A DNA stretch of 64,000 bases from assembly GCA_948469655.1 (NCBI GenBank), contig CAOKMF010000001.1, positions 32,001 to 96,000 of the forward strand, written 5' to 3'. Positions 37,014 through 48,671 of this stretch are shown piece by piece. Position 1 is the first letter of the stretch. Every line of letters begins with the position of its first letter. A program made the translations under genes and the position numbers. The notes beneath the pieces are model-generated. The model searched no databases, was not told the origin of the DNA, and saw nothing but the letters and a program-made list of their open reading frames with translations. Source of the DNA: an uncultured Clostridium sp. (lineage in GTDB: Bacteria > Bacillota > Clostridia > TANB77 > CAG-508).

Positions 37014-37821
37014 TTACATCACTTCCAATCACCTTTATTATGGAACTATAAATTTTCCTTTTTTCAGGAAGTATTTTATAAATCTTAACTATTACTTTTT
37101 CTCTCGGTAGTGGTGGCCTATCAAGCCAAGTAGGAAGTGTACATACTGTATCTACTCCTTGTGCAATATTTGCAAATATTCCATTTTTTGTGTATCCTGT
37201 AATGCTTGCTAAATATTCACCTTTTTCTGTAAAATTTGCTCTAATATTTTTAAATGGATCTTCTAGTAATTCTTTTACAGATATTTTCATATTTTGATTT
37301 TCTTCAGATATTTCTTTAATTACTACTTTTATTTGTTCGTTTATTTTGTAAATTTTAGAAACATCTTCAATATACCCATATTGCAAATCTTTTGCATCAA
37401 TTAAAAAATCTATCCCCACACATTCTAACCTTATATACTTTTTCCAAACTCCTATGACTTTTCCGTATATTTTATCTCCTACTTGTAATTTCTTTAAATT
37501 GATTTCTTTTAGTCGCTGCATTGCTTTTATTCTTGAGCCTATTGCTTTTGATGTTTCTTCATCTGTTTCAATTACAACAAATTTTATCTCTGCTCCCATC
37601 ATATTTCTAATCATGTTTTTTTCGTTTTTGCCGTCTACTATCATTTCTGTAGCTGGGATTATCACTCGTATTCCTTTAAAATCTACAATAGCACAGACAA
37701 TATCGTTTTCTCCCATACTTTCTACTTCTATTGCAACTATTTTCCCTGTTAAAATTTTCCCTTTTTCTTTAGAAGAATTAACATTTTGCCATATTATTTT
37801 TTCTTGTAATTCCTCTGTCAT
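37006..37821 (-). CDS. S1 RNA-binding domain protein
   Basis: 271 residues; ATG 37821 follows AAGGTG by seven bases. Repeated beta-barrel segments with S1 features: VGDKIYGKVIGVWKKYIRLE...DFLIDAKDLQYG, and KGEYLASITGYTKNGIFANI. Proteins like ribosomal S1 occur on many Gram-positive ICEs beside the coupling protein. Together with the ICE-borne S6 homologue this is a second translation-related protein on the element. Confidence 0.75.
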   Translation of the reverse strand: MTEELQEKIIWQNVNSSKEKGKILTGKIVAIEVESMGENDIVCAIVDFKGIRVIIPATEMIVDGKNEKNMIRNMMGAEIKFVVIETDEETSKAIGSRIKAMQRLKEINLKKLQVGDKIYGKVIGVWKKYIRLECVGIDFLIDAKDLQYGYIEDVSKIYKINEQIKVVIKEISEENQNMKISVKELLEDPFKNIRANFTEKGEYLASITGYTKNGIFANIAQGVDTVCTLPTWLDRPPLPREKVIVKIYKILPEKRKIYSSIIKVIGSDVND

Positions 37822-37837
37822 AATTTTCACCTTCTTT

Positions 37838-37872
37838 TCTAAAAAATAAAGTTATAAGTGATTCCTCATAAC
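37838..37872 (-). terminator. terminator after the coupling-protein gene
   Basis: On the minus strand AAGGTTATGAGG pairs with CTTATAACTT (imperfect), followed by TATTTTTT. It falls between the coupling-protein stop and the S1-domain gene. Confidence 0.55.
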
Positions 37873-37874
37873 CT

Positions 37875-39661
37875 TTAAAAATCTTTAAAAGTAAGTTTTC
37901 TCTTTTCCTCTTGTTTTTTCTTTTGTGTATTTTCTATTTCTAAATTTTCTTTGAATCGTTTTCTTTGCTCCCCTATTGTTATATCTTCCAATTTATGAGC
38001 TTCTTCATGTTTTGAATAATCATATTTTCTACATTTAATAGGTTTTCTACCTCTCTCTATTATAATTTCTATATTGTTGTCTAATTTTATTAATTCATCT
38101 GAGTTCATTAGGTTTCTTACACTTGTTCCTATGTTTTCCATTCCATAAGTAAATTTGCCATCAAAACCGAGCTATTTTTCTTATTGAATTTGTTTTTACA
38201 GTTGCAACTCCTAATAATTTAGTTATGTATTCAGCTGTTAGCATATCTCCGACAACCCATACATATTTTTGTATCTGCATTACCTAGAATCTCTTGCCAA
38301 ACATCATTATCATATCTGTTTTTTAGTTGTGCTATATTTTGAAATATCATAAATATATTTATCCCTCTGCTTCTTGTAGTGGCTAATTTTTTTTCGAAAT
38401 CTACTATTCTTCCGAATATTTGTAAACTCGTCTAACATAAATACAGTTTCAACTTTTAATCTACCTTCTGAGTTTTCGTCTGCTTGTTTTATTAGCTTTA
38501 TAAATAGAAATGAGAAAAATAATGTAGATAAGAAATCAAATGCACTATTTGTATCACTTGTAACTACAAATACACAAGATTTTTTATTTCCTATGTTTTC
38601 AAATTTTATTTCATCCTTATTAGTAATATTTCTTATTTTATCAGTTTGAAATATCTGTAATCTTGTTGCAAGGCCTGTAACCACACTTTGTTTTACTATG
38701 TCTGTTGCCTGTGCATATATGTTATAGCTTAATCTTGTAGGACCATCTGTGTTTTCAAATATCCTATCGATTTTATTTATGTTTCCACTTGCCAAAATAT
38801 CATAGATAAAACCCATATTTTTGTTTTTCTCTGTTTCATAGTTAATTACGTACAACAGTAATGCTTTTAGTAAATTTTGTTCTCCTCTGTTCCAAAACTC
38901 ATCTCCGCTCGCTTTTCTATTTAGCTGCGTACCTTCAATAACTATTTGAGAAAATATTTGAGCATCAGTTTCGTCCTCAACAAATTTAATGAATCTTGTA
39001 CCATGTGAAAAATTTGGATTTACTAAATTGAATACTTTTACATCATAGTCCTTACTTTCAAGATATTTTGCTAGTTTTCTATAAAGTTCTCCGTTTTGGA
39101 TCAGTAACAACTAAGCTCATATTTATATCAACTGCTTTTTGTAATTTTTCTTGTACTAGTTCAATACAGTTAGGTATCGCAAACCCTCTTGACTTTCCGC
39201 TTCCACTAGAGCCAAATACAGCAATATTTTTATTCAAATATGTATTTATTGGTAGGGTGATAACTTCTCCATCTTCTGTTTCTCCAAGTATTATTCCATC
39301 TCTTTTTCCTATACTTAAATATTCTTGTATTTCTTCTTTAGTAGCCCAATTTGCTGTTCCAAAGGTTCCGGTCTTTTTCTTTAAAATTTATTCCCTCTAC
39401 CTCTATTTTTGCATTTTCTTTTGTTATTATTAGATTCTTTACAATTAGTATAATAACTACATTTATTATTAGCCAACTAATTAATATGATTCCATTCCTA
39501 AATACAACCGTAAACAAATTAAATATGTTTATATCTATTGTATTTAAGTTTGTTCCAAAGCACTTTTCTAACAGTTTCAAAAAACCATTTATAATTGGTA
39601 CTAAGACAATATACGATAGCAAAAAAAATAAAGCTATTTTGCTTTTTTTATCTTTCATCAA
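37875..39661 (-). CDS. VirD4/TraG-type coupling protein
   Basis: 593 residues after five CGG shifts: 39368 (KEKD-G-TFGTANWA), 39091 (VTDPK-G-ELYRKLA), 38412 (DEFTNI-G-RIVDFEKK), 38249 (KICMGC-G-DMLTAEYI), 38167 (IRKIA-G-FDGKFTYG). Two N-terminal membrane helices, Walker A GSSGSGKSRG, the DPKGELY strand, Walker B VFMLDEF and the TTRSRGI block are all family hallmarks. It recruits the relaxase-DNA complex to the channel and powers transfer. Without the shifts it appears as four fragments. It overlaps the replication-relaxation gene by 14 bases. Confidence 0.92.
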
Positions 39662-40557
39662 ATATGCCCCCTAACCAATTATCTAATTCAATAAACTTTA
39701 CGTCTTTTATTAATATTTCTCTTATCTTCTCTGTATTTTCTGATAGTGTCATAATGTTTATTTTCTTATCTTCATTTGCTTTTTTATTAAAAAATACATT
39801 TAATTCATGTAATTTTTCTGTATCTATAAATGGCATTAAAATAATATAATCTTTATCTTCTGTCATATAATTTGCTTTTCCCCAATTTGATAGTAATATC
39901 TCTCTATTATTATAAATTTTCTTTATTGTTTCATAGATTTCTAAGTTTATAAGCTCTTTTAGAATTTGCAAATTTCTATTTGTATATTTTATTACAACTG
40001 TTGATTCCTTTCCAAACACATATTTTTGATTTTTACTCAATAGTTCTAAATTTTCCATAAAGATTATTACATTTTTATCTGCTGTCATCTTCTGTATGTC
40101 ATTTATTACTTGTGTTATATATCCTATTTGTTTATCTTTTGCAATATAATATATATAAGTTTCTTTCTCCTTGTATATCATTTTGCCTAAGTATTTTCTT
40201 CCTCTATTTGTAAGTTCATTACTTTCCTTAAGATTCCAACTTGCTATAAAATCAATATCACTATCTATTGTAATTCCTGCTATTTTTGCTATTTCTCTCA
40301 TTCTTTCCATATATTCTTTGCTTCTACATTGAAAGCTGTAATCATATCCAAACTTCCTTACAAGTTTTGTCCCTTTATCATCTAGCTTAATATATAGCTT
40401 GTTTATTCTTCTTATATATCTTTCTTTTTCTAATACCTTAAGCCTTTTCCTATGATAATCCTTTGACTTATATATTCTCTTACAGTCTACTCCAAGCATT
40501 AACTTATACTTTCCTAAGAATGTTAGTACCTCTATATCTTTACCGTGTTAATCTCAC
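39648..40557 (-). CDS. replication-relaxation family protein
   Basis: 302 residues from a GTG at 40557 (AAGGAG upstream), with a CGG shift at 40543-40545 after only four codons (MRLT-G-KDIEVLTFLGKYKL). The winged-helix start (KDIEVLTFLGKY...RKRLKVLEKERYIRRI) and the following strand region match Replic_Relax proteins. The family is thought to act in plasmid mobilisation or replication, and its place beside the coupling protein makes it the best candidate for the missing DNA-transfer initiator, though no HUH or tyrosine motif is visible. Confidence 0.6.
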
Positions 40558-40714
40558 CTTTGCTCCTTTCCTGCATCAATGACATTATACACACTCTTTT
40601 TTTCTCTTGTACCCCTTACACTGTTTTACCCCCTTTGACCTTGACACAATTTAATTTTTAGTTTTGCTTTATTTTTGAGTTTTTTGAATATATCTAAAAT
40701 ATCCGCTTCAAAAT

Positions 40715-40743
40715 TTCAAAAAAAGTGCCTATTCGGACACTTT
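40715..40743 (-). terminator. terminator before the replication-relaxation gene
   Basis: AAAGTG/CACTTT with a 10-base loop; the stop codon of the upstream gene lies within it and T7 follows on the minus strand. The remaining 150 bases to the next start hold nothing recognised. Confidence 0.65.
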
Positions 40744-41347
40744 TAGCATATCCGTTTGAGTTATCTTTTGTATCCACTCTAATATTTCTCTAGCTCGAAA
40801 AACATAAACTTCTGTATATGGCTTTTTCTTTTTTTCTGTCTTGCCTAAAACTCCATAAAACATATTGCTTATATTGTCATCTTCTATTACCTTTGATAAT
40901 ACAAGTCCGATCTACAATAGGTTTTACAAACTTATTATCTATATCATTATTCTTTTGATTCTCTACTATTTTTATAAATACAAATACTAATTCGCTTTCA
41001 AATAAACCTTGATACTTTTTCGTGCTATCTCTCACATTAAGCATTATGTTTTTATAAGCATAACCATTAATATTTTTGAATTTTGGTAATACCTCTGGAA
41101 TTTGTATCTTCAGTATATCATTTTCTAATGTTGCATTATAATTTTTATTCACATATTCAATTTGTTTATATCTATTTGCTTCATATTTCTCGTTTGAGCT
41201 AATTTTATTAAATATGTTATACCTTATCCTTTCTAAACTTCTCAAATAGTTTTCAAAGTGTTTATTTTCAACTATTTCTTTATTATTTAATATAAACTCT
41301 GTTTCATCTCTTAAATCTTCTAACTCCGTTAGAATTTCTTTTTGCAT
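40729..41347 (-). CDS. hypothetical protein of the mobilisation region
   Basis: 205 residues after one CGG shift at 40907-40909 (KPIVD-G-LVLSKVIEDD). Helical start (ILTELEDLRDETEFILNN), middle strands, and a C-terminus EILEWIQKITQTDMLKVSE that ends inside a terminator. Not recognised. Conserved position next to transfer genes is the only functional hint. Confidence 0.5.
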
Positions 41348-41367
41348 ATTTTTGTTCCTCCTTTGTT

Positions 41368-41409
41368 AAAAAAATAGAAGATACAAAAGTTTTTAGCTCT
41401 TGTATCTTC
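41368..41409 (-). terminator. terminator of the acetyltransferase gene
   Basis: GAAGATACAA/TTGTATCTTC, 13-base loop, followed by ATTTTTTT on the minus strand; ~30 bases past the vat-like stop. Confidence 0.8.
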
Positions 41410-41440
41410 TTATAGAATCATATTGATTAATTTATCGCTA

Positions 41441-42077
41441 TTATTGTCTTTCTTTGATTCTTCGTATATCGTTACTGCATAATATTTCTAAATTATTGAA
41501 TATCTTTTCAGCATCCCAATTCCACCATTGTATTTGTTCTAAATATTCAGCAAATTCATCATTAAATCTTTCCTTAACAATAGTGCAAGGATTTCCGAGC
41601 TGCGATATAGTATGATGGAATATCTCTTGTAACAACTGAATTTGCACCAATTATTGCACCATTTCCTATATGAACTCCCGGCATTACTGTTACATTCTGA
41701 CCAATCCATACATCATTTCCTATTACAGTATCCCCTTTTAATGGTAAATCTTCCATTGTAGGAGTAGTCTTTTCCCAGCCATTTTTCATTATATTAAATG
41801 GATATGTTGTTATTCTATTCATACAGTGGTTAGCACCATTCATTATAAACTCAACTCCAGAAGCTATTTGACAAAACTTACCTATAATTAGCTTGTCTCC
41901 AATAAATTCGTAATGGTGTGTTACGTGTTCTTCAAATTTATCAGCTCCATTTTTGTCATCATAATAAGTGTAATCTCCAACTATAATATTAGGTCTTGTT
42001 ATTACATTTTTTATAAAACAAATTTCTTTAATATCAGGATTTGGAAATTTGCTATTGGGGTCTGGTCCAAATTTCAT
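41441..42077 (-). CDS. vat: Vat-type streptogramin A O-acetyltransferase
   Basis: 211 residues after one CGG shift at 41595-41597 (YYIAA-G-NPCTIVKERF). Family hallmarks in order: FIKNVITRPNIIVGDYTYYD, the active-site loop FIMNGANHCM (catalytic His), GWEKTTP, LKGDTVIGNDVWIGQNVTVM and MPGVHIGNGAIIGANSVV, then WWNWDAEKI. Hexapeptide-repeat enzymes of this group acetylate virginiamycin M-type drugs. The shift falls in the conserved AGNPA turn, so standard annotation would call the gene truncated. Shine-Dalgarno GGAGG; own terminator, so a separate cargo unit. Confidence 0.88.
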
Positions 42078-42188
42078 ATACTTATTCCTCCGTTTCTAAC
42101 AATAAATGACTATTTTCTGTTTTGATTATACCATAAGAAACAAGTAATTTTCAACTTAATTACCTGCCCTACTTATTGTAAGTTGTTG

Positions 42189-42926
42189 TTACGATTCATT
42201 TTGAAATATCTTTAAACATTCTTCTTGCATATATTCTCTTATTGAATCAGCACTTTGCGAACTTATAACCTGTGGTATGATTATATGTTCATTTGCTTTA
42301 ATATAAACATTGTTGCCAAAATATACCTTATCTCCTGCATATTCTTTAAACCTTATAATTGTATCTATCGCCTCTATTGCTTCTTCATAAGTATTTACTT
42401 CTATATACATTTGGTAATTCAAAATCCACTTCTTCTTTTTATATAAGAATCCTTTGCAATCATCATAACTTTCACTTATTGTAAATTTTTCTTTTCCGTT
42501 ATCTTCCCATTTTTCAAAATAATATTTGCAAAGCCTCTCATCACTATCTTCAATAAAAATATCCCTAAATATATCGAACTCTACATGTATTTCAGTATCT
42601 GGAATATCAATAATTTTATAACTGTAACAACCATTTCCAAATATATTTATTTTTTCTTCTGTCTCTGTAACAATTCCTAAAAATGATTGTAGCCTCTCTC
42701 TTCTTGCTCTTGAAGCCCAAATATTATATATACTATATATCACATTATAAATTAGTATAATAATTGCTATTATAATTATTCTTTTGATGATTTTTTTATT
42801 TTTCTTACTTCGTTCTATTCTTTTTCCTACGTCTTGGTTAATATCAATTTTATATTTTGACAACATTTCTGCGTTTCTGTTATCTATGTATTCTTCAATT
42901 TTCTTCCGATCTTCTTTATTATCCAT
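42189..42926 (-). CDS. membrane-anchored hypothetical protein; carries the only in-frame CGG read straight through
   Basis: 245 residues with one helix (IIKRIIIIAIIILIYNVIYS, ~48-67) after a charged N-terminus, then an extracytoplasmic strand-rich domain. Codon 7 is CGG (42906-42908, KEDRKKIEEY). If shifted there, translation would stop after about a dozen codons, so either CGG is read as a sense codon here or translation starts further in, for example at the Met of MLSKYKIDIN. The ATG at 42926 has a good GGAG. Function unknown. Confidence 0.5.
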   Translation of the reverse strand: MDNKEDRKKIEEYIDNRNAEMLSKYKIDINQDVGKRIERSKKNKKIIKRIIIIAIIILIYNVIYSIYNIWASRARRERLQSFLGIVTETEEKINIFGNGCYSYKIIDIPDTEIHVEFDIFRDIFIEDSDERLCKYYFEKWEDNGKEKFTISESYDDCKGFLYKKKKWILNYQMYIEVNTYEEAIEAIDTIIRFKEYAGDKVYFGNNVYIKANEHIIIPQVISSQSADSIREYMQEECLKIFQNES

Positions 42927-42950
42927 TATTACTCCAACTATGATATTTTT

Positions 42951-45396
42951 TTAATCTACATCATGTCTTGCAAGTATTCTAGCAGGTGTTTTTCTTAATA
43001 CTTTAAATAGTGGTAATAGCCCTACAATTATATTAAATCCATATATTATTAAAATGGCTGTACCAACTGTACTTAAACTTACAATATACATTTTTGACAT
43101 ATACGATACCTTTGTTATAGCTTTTAATATATATGTCATAAGAATTACACCTGGCATCCCTGCTAATGTAGTAATTGCTAAAATTTCTCCTAAAAACATT
43201 TTATAAATATCTAGTTTTTTTACTCCAATAGCTCTAAGCACTCCAATCTCCTTTATTCTTGATAGGAATGAGGCTCTCGTCATTAGATAAATTTCTATTA
43301 ATGATATTGCAAGAATCGTACCTGCAAAAATCACTGTACTTGTAATACTCTCCTGTTTTTTATCTATATAATTTTCCTTATCTCTTTCATATCTATTAAA
43401 CAAATTCAACTTTTCTTGATTCCTTAATATTTGGATAGCTTCAGTTTCATTATTAGGGTATATTATCATACCATTCTTATTAGTAATAACATTATATTTT
43501 ACAGTATTTGTGTTTACTAAATAGCTTTGTTTATTAGTTTTGCTTTCATAATAGCCTACTACTTTAAGTTCTTTCCCATTTATCTTTGTTTTTATTGTTT
43601 TATTTAATTTCATTTGATCCTGATTTACTTTATTTACAATAACTTCATAATCTGCTTCTGGCATTCTTCCTTTGGTAAGTGTAATATCATCTAAATATAA
43701 ATTATAGTCTAATATTTCCCCATCTGTATTTTCTTGTGATACATCCATAGAGAAGAATGTATTTCCTCTTGTTTGTGAACTATTTAGCAGATTTACAAAT
43801 ATACTTTTCTTTGCATAAATTGTTGGAGTAAATTCATTGGCAATACCTACTATTGTAAAATCTTTCATATTGTCTATTGATACATTTTTATTTAAAAGTT
43901 CGCTAATATCTTTTACTCCCATATACCTTCCTATTCCTTCTCCATTAATTGCATTGTCTATTACTTTTTTATCAACTACAATTTCATATTCATTTTCTGG
44001 CATTCTCCCTTGTATTAAATTTTCTTGACTTATCTTATCATCACTTACTAACGATCCTGTGATTTCTACTGTATTTCTTGCTGTTTGATAGTATTTATCA
44101 AATTTCATTTTAAAGCTTACCATACTGTCTCCTGGTATAATGTAATCTATGCAAGCTAATTCCTCATATTCAAGGAATTTATCTACACTTGTACTTTCCA
44201 TTTCTACTTGCAAATAGTTTTTATTCATTGTGATAAAATCAGTCTCTTCAATATTTTTTATTCCTGTAATATTACATACTGCATATACAATAAACATACT
44301 TGATGCGAAAAATCCGAGTAACAATATCTTTTTTAATATAGTATAATCAGCTATTTTCTTGATTCCATTTAAAATTGACTTCAAAAATCCATTTACTGAA
44401 GCATATTTTATTTTTTTATCTTGATTACTTATTTTACTTAAATCATACTTATATTCCTGACTCTCTTGTTTATTTACTTTTTTGTAATGACTATTTACAA
44501 ATTCTATATTAGAATTTTCATCAAGAACTTCTACTTTGTGCCTATTTGTTTTTATGTATATATTGCCATTTTTAATTACTATATTTACTTCTCCTGCTGC
44601 TTCATCATCTGAATAAATATTCATATTTAACTTTTTGTAATTTATTTTTTGAATATTCTCCAGATCCTTTAAGTATATTTTATTATCTACTCTATAATCT
44701 AATGTTCCATCGCTATCGTTTACATAGTCCTTTTCGATTTTTCCATCCTTAATCTTTATGATTCTTGAAGCATAAAAATCAGCTAAGTCTGTTTCATGCG
44801 TTACTAAAATAACTAACTTATCTTTTGATATAGCTTTTATAATGTTCATTACTTCTAGTGAATTTTTACTGTCTAAATTTCCTGTTGGTTCATCTGCTAT
44901 TATAATATTAGGATTTTTTACGATTGCTCTTGCTATTGCGACTCTTTGCCTTTCTCCTCCTGATAACATTCCTGCTGGTCTGTTTTTATATCTATCCATT
45001 TTTACAATACTTAGTACATATTCTACCTTTTGTTTAATTTCTTCTTTATCTTTTATACCTATCATCTTTAGAGACATTGCAACATTTTCAAATACACTTA
45101 TATTGTCTATCAACTTATAATCTTGAAATATATAACCAATATTTAAGTTTCTTACTTTATCTACTGTATATGCTAATCTTCTTGTTATCTTCTTTCCATT
45201 TATGTATATATTTCCACTATTTACTTTATCAAGTCCTCCTATTGCATTTAAAAGGGTGGTTTTTCCACTTCCTGATTCTCCGAAGTATTGCAATTAGTCC
45301 TGTATTCTCAAATTCGAGTGATGTATCATTTATTATATGTATTTCATTTTTTCTGTGTCTATTAAAGTATTTATTGATTCTTTCTAATTTTATCAT
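42951..45396 (-). CDS. ABC transporter ATPase-permease fusion, MacB/FtsX type
   Basis: 814 residues from ATG 45396 (GAGGAGG upstream) after one CGG shift at 45280-45282, in the Walker A motif itself (LIAIL-G-ESGSGKTT). ATPase: signature LSGGERQRVA, Walker B IIIADEPTGNLD, H-loop LVTHETD. After residue ~330 one membrane helix, a large extracellular domain, and three FtsX-like helices at the end. Such transporters export peptides or protect against antimicrobial peptides. Paired with the next gene, which has the same layout. Confidence 0.85.
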
Positions 45397-45401
45397 ATAT
45401 A

Positions 45402-47628
45402 CTACACCTCCTCATTATATGTCGTTATAACAGTTTTCTTAAATAACTTCTTAGAGAATCTCCTTGAAATTAACTTCGACATAATAATTAAGGTTAAATA
45501 TAATGTAGCATATTCAAAAAATCCTACATAATCTGTAAGCCTTGCTATATATTCAAAATTTATAATTTCATTCTTTACAAAATATAAAAATATTAAAACT
45601 CCACTGTATGCTAAACTAGCATTGATAAACAACTCTATATCTAATATTTTCTTTATACTTTTAGATGTAGCTCCAAGTATTCTTAAAGTTGTATAATATA
45701 TATTCCTTGATTTTAGTATAATTCTAATTATGAAATATGATATAAAGAATAATACAAATACTACTATAATTGTAACAATAACTTTTGCAATTTTTATAAA
45801 TTGCTGTTGTAATTCCCAATTATTCACAACAAAATCTGTAACTTTCTTTGGCTCTAATCCTAAACTTTTTAATTCATTCATTGTATTTTCTATATCATCT
45901 ACATCTTTTACATATACACTAGATTGATATGATGGTTTATCATATAGCGAGTTGTATTCTTCTTCATTTATAAATATGCTTGTTTGGTTATTATCATAGT
46001 CATCATATCCTGTCATTCTTTTAAAATTTGATTTTGTATATGTATTACTTATTTTTAAATTAAGTTCATCATTATAATAAATATTGTTTACATATATATT
46101 TAAGTCTTTATTTTTTATACTACCTTTTGATAATTGGTATTTCATATTATCAAAAACAATAGCCTGTCCTTTTTCTACATTTTTGCTTGGTAATATATTA
46201 TACATTGAGCTATATCCACTTGTTACATTTGCTTGTTCATATTTATTATTAAATAATATTTTTACATTGCTCATTTGCTTATTGGCTGTGGCCCTTAAAG
46301 TAGAAATTACATTTTCTGATACATAAATTGGATAATAATAATCGTTATCGTTTTTCTCTTTTAATTTTATTCCTACTATTGTGAATTGCTTATCTCCTAA
46401 CTCTCTCAAATTAAATTTAGTTCTTAATAATTCATCTAACCTATCTGTTATATAAAAACTTTTTCTGTTTGAGATAATTACAACTTCATTATCATTCTCT
46501 GGCATTCTTCCTATATCTAGTCTACCTTCAAAATTCTTTATATCTCGAATCTCACCACTAACAAACATTGAATTTTGCATTGATTCTAAAGAAAATGTTG
46601 TGTCTATAAACACATCATCTTTTATAATTTTTTCTATATTAGAAATTTCATTTATCTTTTCATAGTCTGCATCTGTAAAATATGTCCTATCTTGTTTATT
46701 TACTATTATTCTTTCTTCTGAAAGATCATTAAACCCTATTGCAGAATTAACTGTATCTTTTGATATATCTTCATATAATTTAAAACTTGCATATTCAGTA
46801 TAAACTGCTGACGTTATAAAGAAGAATACAAAAAATAGTAACAAGAATTTTGACAATATATTAAATGTGTTTCTTGCTCCTAGTCTATACTTATTAAGTA
46901 ATGTTATTTTCTTAAATTCACTTGGCATTGCATTTATGCTCTTATCTACTTGTTTTATTTCTTTATCTTCTACTACTCTACCATCATACATTTTAATAAT
47001 TCTTGTTGCATATTCTTCTATTTGCTCTAAATTATGTGTTACGATTATTACTAACTTATCTTTTGCGACTTTTCTAAGTATTTCTATTACATCTTTTGCT
47101 GATTCTGTGTCTAAGTTTCCGTGTTGGTTCATCTGCAACAATTATTGGAGTATCTTTTACCATTGCCCTTGCTATTGCGACACGCTGCTTTTGTCCTCCT
47201 GATAGCTTTGATACTTTTGTATTCTTAAATTCTGTTAGTCCTACTTGATCTATTATTTTTAGTATTTTATCTTTAACTTGACTTTTCTTATATCCATTTA
47301 ATAGTAAAATGAGTTCTACATTTTGATAAACTGTATAACTATTTATTAAATTAAAGTTTTGAAATATATTTGCTATGTATTTTCTTCTATATTCTTCAAA
47401 TTCTTTTTCTGTGTAATGGCTTGTTTCTTTTCCTTCTATGTACATTTCGCCTTCTTCATAGCTGTCTAATCCTGATATAACATTTAAAAGTGTACTTTTA
47501 CCACTTCCAGACTCTCCTGTAATTGCGACAAATTCTCCAATTTTAAATTCTAAATTTACTTTCGTAAATCCTGTTCCAATAATCCCTTTGTTGTAATAAA
47601 ACTTTGATACATTCTTTAGTTTTATCAT
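45402..47628 (-). CDS. ABC transporter ATPase-permease fusion, MacB/FtsX type
   Basis: 741 residues after one CGG shift at 47119-47121, inside Walker B/D-loop (ADEPT-G-NLDTESAKD). Walker A GESGSGKST, signature LSGGQKQRVA, H-loop VTHNLEQ. First membrane helix LLLFFVFFFITSAVYTEY near 255, last three helices near the end. Ends five bases before the start of its partner, so the pair likely forms one exporter with two ATPase-permease halves. Confidence 0.85.
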
Positions 47629-47693
47629 AGGAAATCTCCTTTTATTTTTATATTCATATATAAGTATATCACTAATCTATAATAGATACAACA

Positions 47694-47729
47694 AAAATAG
47701 CACTTACCATTTTTGGAAAATGCTATTTT
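47694..47729 (-). terminator. terminator before the ABC transporter genes
   Basis: AAAATAGCA/TGCTATTTT with an 18-base loop, 11 bases after the stop of the 47740-48381 gene. Confidence 0.6.
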
Positions 47730-47739
47730 GTAACATATA

Positions 47740-48381
47740 CTAATACTGATAGTCATACCCTGTTGCACTCTTTGATACTTCATATCCTGTTAAATCAGGT
47801 TTGCTCATTTCTTCATCTGTTAATTCATTAATTTTCCACTCTTTATATTCTACTACTGATTCAGTTTCTATTCCATTCTGTACTACTTTTGCTCCTACTC
47901 TTTTTAATGTTACTCCTCTTTCTTCACTAATATATGTTGTTTCTCCACTCAATTTTACAACATAACACTTTTCTCCATTTACTTCATCTGAAGATATATT
48001 AGAAAGCAATGCTAGTATAAAATTATTTCCTGTATTCAATGTTTGCAGTTGAACTATTCCAAAACCTGTTCCAACACTTGCTTTCATTGTTTGTGGCCAA
48101 TAAGTAATTGTTTCCCTTGTCTTTTCATCATACCAAGTTATCATTGTAGTATCTTTTGTTTTTATAATAGTCTTACTTATTCCATCTTTATAATAAACTT
48201 CCGTTGTAGTTCCTGCATTATTTTCAATAGTATAGAAATAATTATTAGATTTTGATAATTCTTCTTGTTTCTCATTGATTTTGTTAATAATCATAAAGTT
48301 TCTTATTAAGTGTATTGCTAAAATAACTACAACTAATGCTATAATAATTAAAAATATTTTTAAACCTTTCTTATTTTTCAT
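47740..48381 (-). CDS. membrane-anchored protein, LolA/MucB-like fold possible
   Basis: 213 residues. N-terminal membrane helix (GLKIFLIIIALVVVILAIHLI), then strands NYFYTIENNAGTTTEVYYKD, MITWYDEKTRETITYW, GEKCYVVKLSGETTYIS, with a pattern of long beta hairpins as in lipoprotein-carrier-like domains. It precedes the ABC exporter genes and may be an accessory or immunity-like protein. Name not certain. Confidence 0.5.
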   Translation of the reverse strand: MKNKKGLKIFLIIIALVVVILAIHLIRNFMIINKINEKQEELSKSNNYFYTIENNAGTTTEVYYKDGISKTIIKTKDTTMITWYDEKTRETITYWPQTMKASVGTGFGIVQLQTLNTGNNFILALLSNISSDEVNGEKCYVVKLSGETTYISEERGVTLKRVGAKVVQNGIETESVVEYKEWKINELTDEEMSKPDLTGYEVSKSATGYDYQY

Positions 48382-48671
48382 AGCAAGTCCCCCTTTTCTT
48401 TTGTTAATCTCATTATTAACTTACATTTATTATAACATATTTTGCCAAATGTTGCAATTTTTTAATATTTTATCTTATAATAAGACTATTTAATCTTATT
48501 TTCGTTACAGTTTTTGAAAAAAATATTTTCTTATATGCTAATCCTAACGATAAATTACTATTTTGAGTTATGCTTATTGTATCATACCTGATTACAATTT
48601 TCTATATATTTCGAGATTTTATATTTAAAAGAATATGTAAAAGCTATTGCACCTTTACATCTTCTAAAATT

